Source: Spinacia oleracea (taxonomy: Eukaryota > Streptophyta > Magnoliopsida > Caryophyllales > Amaranthaceae). Taken from it: a stretch of 64,000 nucleotides of DNA. The DNA is taken from assembly GCF_020520425.1 (NCBI RefSeq), contig NC_079491.1, positions 20,575,449 to 20,639,448 on the forward strand. The letters are read 5' to 3'. Shown here in pieces: positions 56,426-64,000 of this stretch. The notes below the pieces were generated by a model. It was given only the letters and a program-made list of their open reading frames with translations, was not told the DNA's origin and searched no databases. Within the stretch, counting starts at the first letter, position 1; each line of letters begins with the position of its first letter. The position numbers and the translations under genes are program-made.

Positions 56426-59400
56426 ATGGAGTCTGACTTGGGATACGAGGTTCACAATGTTGAAGATCAGGGGAAGAACGGAAAAGACGACGGCACGGTG
56501 GAGGTAGACCCAATTTCTTTGTTGGAAAAGGTATGAAACTAGCTCAATTCACTTTGACATAACTGATCTACCTTTGTAAGTTACACTCTTGGGGTTAATT
56601 GTATGTTTCTTTTGAATTGATGTTGAGTTTCCAAGTTCTATGCCCTTATTTTTGCGTAATTCGAAGTATTTTCCATGGATTTTTCGACTGAATTTTGTTT
56701 GGGTAGGTTTATTCTTAGATGTAACATTCATAAATCTAAAATATTTTGGGAATTCAGCTGAATTAGGTACTTAATTCAAATTGGGGGTTTGATTTTACCA
56801 TGTAATGACCTTTGATTAGTTGATTATATAGTGTGGTTGATAAAATTAATCGACAAACAGTACAAATATGAGGGTTTTAATTGAGATAATTGAGATCATA
56901 ATCTTAATACAATTTGGTATTCTTCCTTAGTTTGTTTTATAAATTAATTGGATGACAATGTACAAGTCATAATAATAACATTAAATTCTTTGAGGAATTT
57001 GCTAGTTTACCAACCTAAGCATGCACACAAAAGGGGAAAGGGGTAAAACAAAAAAAACATACTACTTTTGGTTCACATTTAAAGTGGGGGAGAAGTAAAC
57101 AATATGGTGATATTTTAGATGTAGTAGTGATATTAACTAAACAATGATTTGTCAAATATTTTCATTGACAGCTGCCACCGGGTTTCCGATTTAACCCGAC
57201 GAAAGAAGAGTTAATTATGTTCTATTTACCGAAGAAATGTTTGGGCCAAAACATGGGTCCGAAATGCATAAATGACGTAAACATTTATGATCACTCGCCT
57301 TGGGAATTACCATCATTGTCATACCTACATTCTAAAGACCGTATTTGGTATTTCTTTTGCCCGAGAGTAATGCAAGATAATGGTAAGACCCCTAGGAAGA
57401 CTCTAAAAAACGGGTATTGGAAAGAAACGGGCAGGGTAACCACACTTACTCATAAGCAATATCATGTTGGTGATCTTAAAACGTTCATCTACCACATAGG
57501 GGTGGCACCAAAAGGAGAACGTACTAATTGGGTTATGAAAGAATTCAACTTAACCGAATACATGATACAAGAAATGTGTGTGGTAGATAACTCATACGTG
57601 CTTTGCAAAGTGTATGAAAAAAGTGGTCCGGGGCCAAAAAATGGAGCAGAATACGGGGCTCCATATGACAAGAGTGAATGGGACAACAAGTTTGATAACC
57701 AAAACACACACAACTGTCCTAGTGTGTATGTTAACCAAGTACAAGGAAGTGATCCTAGCAACTCGAATTGTGGTCAGAACATCAATGCTAGTGAAACCAA
57801 TGCAACAAACTTTGCAGGCATCGACCCTCACTAGTAGAAAAAACCCTTATTGCAGCGGGCTTTTAGACCCCTGTTGCAGCGTACATCGTATGCTGCAACT
57901 GGGGGGCCTGCAACAAGTCTGAACTTGTTGCAGCGTACAATGTTCGCTGCAAAAAGTGATTTGTTGCAGCGGGCTTTTAGATGTACGCTGCAACAAGTGC
58001 CAAAAAATTGGCAAAATTTTGGACTTGTTGCAGCGTACATATATATGTACGCTGCAAAAGACTCAACTTTTTGCAGCGTACATTTATTTGTACGCTGCAA
58101 CAAGTCTGAATTACTCAATTTTTTGCAGCGTACATTTATTTGTACGCTGCAACAAGTCTGAATTTTTGCGAAAATTTTTTCCCTTGTTGCAGCGTACAAC
58201 ATATATGTACGCTGCAAAAAAGCACTTTTGGCGGGAAAATTCTAATTTTGTTTAGGGATACCTAGAGTGCCTTGCACCAAATATAGAAACCTGTCAAAAC
58301 AATAATAGAATAACGCAACCTGTATAACAAATATAAAAACAACAACTGGAGTTTTGTATACTATATATCCCAAAACCAAAGTGCACATATTACATTTAAA
58401 TGTATGTTCCAATTTCAACATAAACATACATTTTAATATAAAATTTATTCTATAACAACTAAACCAACTCGATCAAGCGCGCTAAAGCCAATAATAAATA
58501 CTTGTTGGTAAAAAACTTAGCCCATTGCTCACGAACCACATCAAATTCCTCGCATAAGGCGCAATCCTCGGAGTGTAGACCTTTACAAAAACAGAAATTT
58601 AAATTAAACATTAGATTAAATACAAATTAAATATCACATTTTAACATTCAAGAAACTAATGACAATGTCCTAATAGTCTAAAATGAGTCCTTAGGTTCTT
58701 TAGTTCAAAGTTGGGAGCGAAAATGTCATTTTAGCCTAAATATGACCTATAACGACCCAATGAGCCTATAGGTGCATAAATAGATTGGAACGAGTCTTAG
58801 ATCGTTAAAATTATGCATATTAAACATGTAATAAGTTTTAAATGAGTCCTTAGGTTCTTTATTTTAAAGTTGGGAGCGAAAATGCCTTATTTTAGCCTAG
58901 ATATGACCTATAACGATCAAACAAGCATTAAATGGGTATAAGTAGATTAGAATAAGTCCTAGAAACTCAAAACTAAGCTTATTAATCATATAATAATTTA
59001 AAAATGAGTCCTTAGGTTCTTAAGTTCAAAGTTGGGAGCGAAAATGTCATTTTAGCCTAAATATGACCTAAAACGACACAATGAGCCTTAAATATGCATA
59101 AATGGATTGGAACGAGTCTTATAAAGTTAAAATTATGCATATTAAACATGTATTAAGTTTAAAATGCGTGCTTAGGTTCTTTATTTTAAAGTTAGGAGCG
59201 AAAATGCCTCATTTTAGCCTAAATATGACCTATAACTATCAAACAAGCATTAAATGTGCATAAACAGATTAGAATAAGTCTTAGAAACTTAAACTAAGCA
59301 TATTTATCATATAATAAGTTTAAAATGAGTCATTAGGTTCTTAAGTTCAAAGTTGGGAGCGAAAATGTCATTTTAGCCTAAATATGACCTATAACGACAC

Positions 59401-62400
59401 AATGAGCCTTAAATGTGCATAAATGGATAGGAATGAGTACTAGAAAGTTAAAAATAAGCATATAAAACATTTAGTAAGTTTAAAATGAGTCCTTAGGTTC
59501 TTTGGTTCATAGTTGGGAGCGAAAATGTCATTTTAGCCTAAATATGACCTATAACGACCAAACAAGCCTTAAATGTGTATAAGTAGTTAGAATAAGTCTT
59601 AGAAACTTAAAACTAAGCATATTAATCATGTAATAAGTTTAAAATGAGTCCTTAGGTTCTTTAGTTCAAAGTTAGGAGCGCAAATGCCTCATTTTAGCCT
59701 AAATATGACCTATAACGATAAAACAAACATTAAATGTGCATAAATAGATTAGAATAAGTCTTAGAAACTTAAACTAAGCATATTTATCATATAATAAGTT
59801 TAAAATGAGTCATTAGGTTCTTAAGTTCAAAGTTGGGAGCGAAAATGTCATTTTAGCCTAAATATGACCTATAACGACACAATGAGCCTTAAATGTGCAT
59901 AAATGGATTGGAATAAGTCCTAGAAAGTTAAAACTAGAATATAAAACATTTAGTAGGTTTAAAATGAGTCCTTAGGTTCTTTAGTTCATAGTTGGGAGCG
60001 AAAATGTCATTTTAGCCTAAATATGACCTACAACGACCTAATGAGCCTTAAAGGTGCATAAATAGATTGGAACGAGTCTTATAAAGTTAAAATTATGCAT
60101 ATTAAACATGTATTAAGTTTAAAATGAGTGTTTAGGTTCTTTATTTTAAAGTTAGGAGCGAAAATGCCTCATTTTAGCCTAAATATGACCTATAACTATC
60201 AAACAAGCATTAAATGTGCATAAACAGATTAGAATAAGTCTTAGAAACTTAAAAATAAACATATTAATCATATAATAAGTTTAAAATGAGTCATTAGGTT
60301 CTTAAGTTCAAAGTTGGGAGCGAAAATGGCACTTTAGCCTAAATATGACCTATAACGACACAATGAGCCTTAAATATGCATAAATGGATTGGAATGAGTT
60401 CTAGAAAGTCAAAACTAAGCATATAAAGCATATTTTAAAGTTGGGATCGAAAATGCCTTATTTTATCCTAAAATCCACTGACACTTCAAATCCACTGGAA
60501 ACAGAACAAACATATGGACATTTTGATCCGGTAATAATCTTTTTATCACAAACATATGGCAGATAGTTCCTATTGAAGCCATTAACAAACAGGAACAGAA
60601 TTTAATGCAACCAAGATTCTGAATGGCAACAATAGAAACACAAACATAACCGTACGTTTCCAAGCACCAGATAATACAAATAAATCACCAATGACACGTT
60701 CAAATAGGAGCAACCACCCAAATTTCAGAGAGGAAGAAGGAAAATAGAAAAATAAAACTTTAAGAGAAGTCACTCACCCCGAATGTGACTGTTTGTCGAA
60801 AGTAACAATCATACTAGACCACAATGCAAGGAGCCTAACTCCACAATGCGCCTCAACTTGTCCTTGTACTCACCAATCACCATTTCTGCTGTCGTAGCCT
60901 CCTCTTCGTCAACAGAAAGTACACTCTCAGCCATGCGCAACTTTTCCTCTAAATTGCGAAGTTCTTCCTCTCTAATAACAATCTCTCTCTTGTACTCTTC
61001 CACAAGTGCTTTTGTACACTGAATCTTGAATTTCCGTTCAGTTTGAGTCTTTCTCAATTCGGATGATGGCCCAAGCATAGGGATAGCTTTCTTTGCTTCG
61101 TAAATCTCAACGAGCCTCTCTTTGAGCCATCCAACTTCTATACATGCTCCTTCAATATCACTAAGGCCAGCTACCATCTTTTCAAGCTCACTCGTAGTGA
61201 TGAATGCAATACTAGTCTTCTTCAAAGTTTGAACAATGTCACATACATGTTGTATGAACAGAGAACGAACTGATGGTGTTTTGAAATTGCAGTTATCAGC
61301 AATATCCCCATGCTTGGAAAGAATAGAGCCGAGGAGGCCCGAGTCTTCAGATTTTACCTTATAACCCCCAACGAAGACATGACTGCTATCACATACAGAG
61401 TTCACAATGTCATCATCATCATCATCAACAGCCATCTGTTGAGCCAGCTCCGTCAGAGTTAAGCTTGTGGTCTTTGTGGATGATTGGTCTTTATGATTGT
61501 TCATTGCAAAGATTGTATCTTCTATGCTGTTGGTATCATCTATTTCCATATCTATATCAGCATCTCCCTGTGATATATTCTCGACAGTTTGCAAATTGAC
61601 AGCATCACCAGGAGTTCCTTCTCTTTCTACAGCAGACTGCATTTTCAGCTTCACTGCTTCTGAATGCTGAAATATAAGGGATACAAGTTCCATATTAGCA
61701 ACAAAAGTTCATACAGGAAATTATTTAATGTATTCTCCATATTTCATATTCAGGGTAAAGTAACAGCAACATAGACATAGACATTACTGCTTAAATGCGG
61801 CAATTAAAATGTAACTTGCTGCAAACCTAGAAAAATGCAGCAAATAAGGCGAGGGAATTCAAATTATTCTGCTAGTGTAGGAAATCTTCTTAAACACCTG
61901 AATCATACCTGTACAGCAGACAACGGGATATCAGGTTGAGCGGCATCTGAACCAGAAAGATATTTGCCTTGTAAATTGTTCTGAATGAAGCTTGTGTTTT
62001 CTCCAATGTTTGGACTTAACCCTTGAGTCACTTCCACTATCAGATTCTCGAAATTTCCGGTTTCTAAATCCTTCTTTGGCATCCTTGTTCTCCGTCTTTT
62101 AGGAGAGTGTGTAACCGCGTTCTGACAATGATGCTTTAATACATCAGAAAAGAGGAGCCTAGCTCCTGAATTTGTCGATTGTGGTATAACAGTTTCCTAT
62201 TCAATGGATGCACAAAGATGAGTGAAACTATTTCATTCAAAATTCTGCAGGCAAAGAGGTTGGAACATCTCATCTCCTAATTGAAAGTGAAACTGGTACA
62301 GGGCATATGGATATACATAAATTAAAAACAAACCATTCTCAGTTCATACAACTAAATGGCAGATGATTAATATTTACCCGAGCTCAAGGACTTCAAAAGC

Positions 62401-63749
62401 ATGTTAAGATACTCAGAAGAGTCGGAACATTAAACTTGTTAATTATATACCAATATAGCAACATACAAAGAAGTCAACAACTCACACAAACTATACTCAA
62501 ACACAATCACCTTCTTATAATCTTGTAGAGCCCTCATTTGACCACTCAAAACTTCTCCATCATTTCACAAGCGTAAACAACAAAAACATCCAAAATTCCA
62601 ATACTATTCTTAAACTAAACCCTAAATATCCAACATTTCGCACAAATCAAGATTTTGTATGAAGTAATGAATGATTAAAAACCCATAAACATCATTTGAA
62701 CAAACCCTAAGAAACCCATAAATCATCGAACTCAAAACTATGTGATTTTTTCAATCATAAACCTAAAATTGAACCCTAATCTGAAAACGAAAATCAAAAA
62801 CTAAAATTGAACCCTAATCTGAAAACGAAAATAAAAAACGAAAATAGAAATTGAACACACCATACCGAAACCGCCGGAACCACGATGCCGAGCAACCACC
62901 GGAACCACGACGCGACGGGGAGATGCTGAACCCCCGGCCGACCAAGAATATATCTTTCAGTGACAGGCCGCGCGAGAATTGAACGGGATGGGGGAGATGA
63001 GGCGAGAACACCACACACCGGCGAAGACAGCGACGCAGGGCTGAGCAACGCTTGGGTTCGACGGCGACGCAGGGCTGAGTTCGACGGCTTCTTGGATATT
63101 TGTTTAAGGGAAAAAGCTTGGAGCTAGAAGAGAAGGAACAACGTACGTTTGAGCCCGCTGGTTTGAGCGCGGTTTGTTGCAACCTAGGAAAGTAAAAAAT
63201 TTTGAAACGCGGACTTGTTGCAGCGGGCAATAACATGTACGCTGCAATAAAGTCGGGTTGTTGCTGCGGGCTTTTATTTTGTACGCTGCAACAAACACAT
63301 TTGCTGCGAACAACTAAAATGTACGCTGCGATAACCCTTTAAAGGGTTTGACCCGCGTTGACCGACTGGTTGTTGAAGCGTATTTATACATGTACGCTGC
63401 AACAAGGGGGCTGCAACAGGGGTTTTTTCTACTAGTGCCTACTTTCAACATCGAAGAACTGCTAAAGGGTTTCACAAACCAAGAACAAACCACTACGGCA
63501 GATGTGCAAATGGAGGATGCATTCACGATTGAAGAACTAGTCCAGGGTAGGCAAAACGACAACAACAACAACACCTCAAGTCTAGTTCAAATGGTAAGTG
63601 ATATAGATGATCTAATGGGTGATCCAAACCAAGATGACACAACTTGGATCGATGCGATGGTAGAACCTAGTTTCACGATTCAAGAACTTTTTGGTGGTCC
63701 GGATATTACTCTTGATGAATTTCTTGATTTGGATTTTGGGAAACTATGA
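56426..63749 (+). CDS. NAC-domain transcription factor, exon 2 interrupted by a CACTA transposon
   Basis: Exon 1 is 56426-56530 (35 codons) and exon 2 is 57172-57828 plus 63441-63749. The NAC domain starts at the exon 2 boundary: LPPGFRFNPTKEELIMFYLP (A), NIYDHSPWELP (B), WYFFCPR and GYWKETGRVTTLT (C), KGERTNWVMKEFNL (D) and YVLCKVYEK (E). It should be a nuclear DNA-binding regulator. The tail is acidic (TFNIEELLKG, AFTIEELVQGR, DITLDEFLDL), a likely activation region with an imperfect repeat of F.IEEL. The 5.6 kb insertion splits codon-complete sequence after ATC GAC CCT; both halves are open in a matching frame and the total would be 356 aa. The insertion blocks normal expression unless the element is lost or spliced out. 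Confidence 0.85.
57850..58225. repeat. CACTA left subterminal repeat cluster
   Basis: At least ten copies of TTGCAGCGTACA or its inverse, often in face-to-face pairs around a short spacer such as TATATATG, so the segment can form small hairpins. The opposite end (63170-63420) has more copies. Confidence 0.85.
58676..60480. repeat. 160 bp tandem array, about 12 copies, in the CACTA
   Basis: Each unit has CCTTAGGTTCTTTAGTTCAA, then AGTTGGGAGCGAAAATG and TTTAGCCTAAATATGACCTA. Two unit types alternate: AAAATGTCATTTTAGCC and AAAATGCCTCATTTTAGCC. In the right half the order is A-A-B repeated, a 480 bp higher-order period. The last unit near 60440 is diverged. Confidence 0.9.
60809..62196 (-). CDS. 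Captured PEARLI-4-like gene fragment inside the CACTA
   Basis: Two minus-strand exons (61909-62196 and 60809-61666) join in phase 0 with clean GT-AG ends. The first begins at a 3' splice site, so further 5' exons are expected but not found. The product has a basic patch THSPKRRRTRMPKK, an acidic AVDDDDDDIVNS, then GGYKVKSEDSGLLGSILSKH and GDIADNCNFKTPSVRSLFIQ, followed by a long coiled coil rich in K and E (LVEEYKREIVIREEELRNLE). GLL..I..KHGDIA.NC, VGWL.ERL and the coil fit the plant PEARLI-4/phospholipase-like family, from memory of its pattern. Function unknown. The open frame and introns show capture as genomic DNA. Confidence 0.6.
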
Positions 63750-64000
63750 AGAACTTCACCAAGGTATATATGTCTAAAGGTACAAAATTAACTACTAATT
63801 GTATTAGTTTCTCTACTAATACTAACTAGAGTACAACTTTTGGTGTATTGGTGGTACTTGAACATTATTTTGTATTGGTGCTAGTTGAACATTATTTTGT
63901 ATTTTGGTGTATTGGTGCTACACACAAGTATGGCTTGTAGCCAATGTATAACTTTTTGATCATATGGCTGCCTTTAGTTTGTTGGGCAAAGGTACAGGTA
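63750..64000 (+). other. NAC 3' flank
   Basis: Likely 3' UTR, with repeated GTATTGGTG(G/C)TA and TTGAACATTATTTTGTATT words (63843-63920). No gene starts here. Confidence 0.5.

Larger units (their letters stand above)
57829..63437. mobile_element. CACTA transposon, 5.6 kb, apparently non-autonomous
   Basis: Ends CACTAGTAGAAAAAACCC in inverted orientation, 18 bp without mismatch, and flanked by CCT at 57826-57828 and 63438-63440, the 3 bp duplication of the family. Subterminal blocks (about 57850-58225 and 63170-63420) are packed with TTGCAGCGTACA in both orientations, as transposase-binding sites usually are. The inside has a 160 bp tandem array and a host-like gene fragment, but no transposase domain. 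Perfect ends and an undamaged host frame suggest a young insertion. Confidence 0.95.

Noticed and set aside
57831-58255. Overlapping frames on both strands with repeated CCSVH/LLQRT words
   Set aside because: They are translations of the CACTA subterminal TTGCAGCGTACA repeat, not proteins.
62794-63313. Arg-rich minus frames at the right end of the CACTA
   Set aside because: GC-rich stretch plus subterminal repeats; no start context, splice pattern or domain.

Overview
This is a nuclear window from a flowering plant. It has intron-rich genes with GT-AG introns, plant-specific families (NAC, FAR1-like, DUF707, GDSL lipase, a plastid-type MURG) and AT-rich DNA full of Stowaway-type MITEs starting CTCCCTCC. 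The style of the short repeats (CTCCCTCCGTCCC ends, 'acggagta' words, Au-like SINE) fits Caryophyllales such as the spinach, beet and quinoa group. That placement is an inference, not a proof.

Layout. 1-3305: 5' part of a DUF707 gene on the minus strand, running off the left edge. 6050-17165: MURG on the minus strand, four exons and two very large introns holding a SINE, a MULE-type MITE and LTR fossils. 19619-26696: a GDSL esterase/lipase on the plus strand, three exons. Intron 1 has a MULE MITE nested in a Stowaway, plus a SINE. The 4.5 kb intron 2 has a 1.8 kb foldback MULE and more MITEs. 26980-28824: LTR-retrotransposon remains. 29185-32027: a PB1-domain gene on the minus strand with an in-frame stop in its last exon. 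32500-40780: a nest of elements, including a small Helitron and a Stowaway MITE invaded both by another MITE (itself invaded) and by a nearly full-length L1-type LINE with 13 bp target duplications.

41.4-56.2 kb is the most unusual region. It is a tight cluster of element-type genes: a FAR1/MULE transposase, an intronless XRCC3-like recombinase copy with a stop just after Walker A, a 13-exon 865-aa gene with AT-hooks, a plant-mobile-type domain and a degenerate Ulp1-like C-terminus, a 187-aa protein ending in a SUMO-interaction motif, a second gene joining a PB1-like domain to a paralogous plant-mobile-type domain, and a GRF zinc-finger membrane protein. The two paralogous genes diverge from a 2 kb core with a 160 bp repeat array. 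I propose these are parts of one large Mutator-like (KI-MULE-like) element, but I could not find its terminal repeats.

56426-63749: a NAC transcription factor gene whose second exon is split by a 5.6 kb CACTA transposon (57829-63437, TSD CCT). The CACTA has no visible transposase. It carries a PEARLI-4-like host gene fragment, a 160 bp tandem array with higher-order structure, and many palindromic subterminal motifs. The NAC frame is open on both sides of the insertion.
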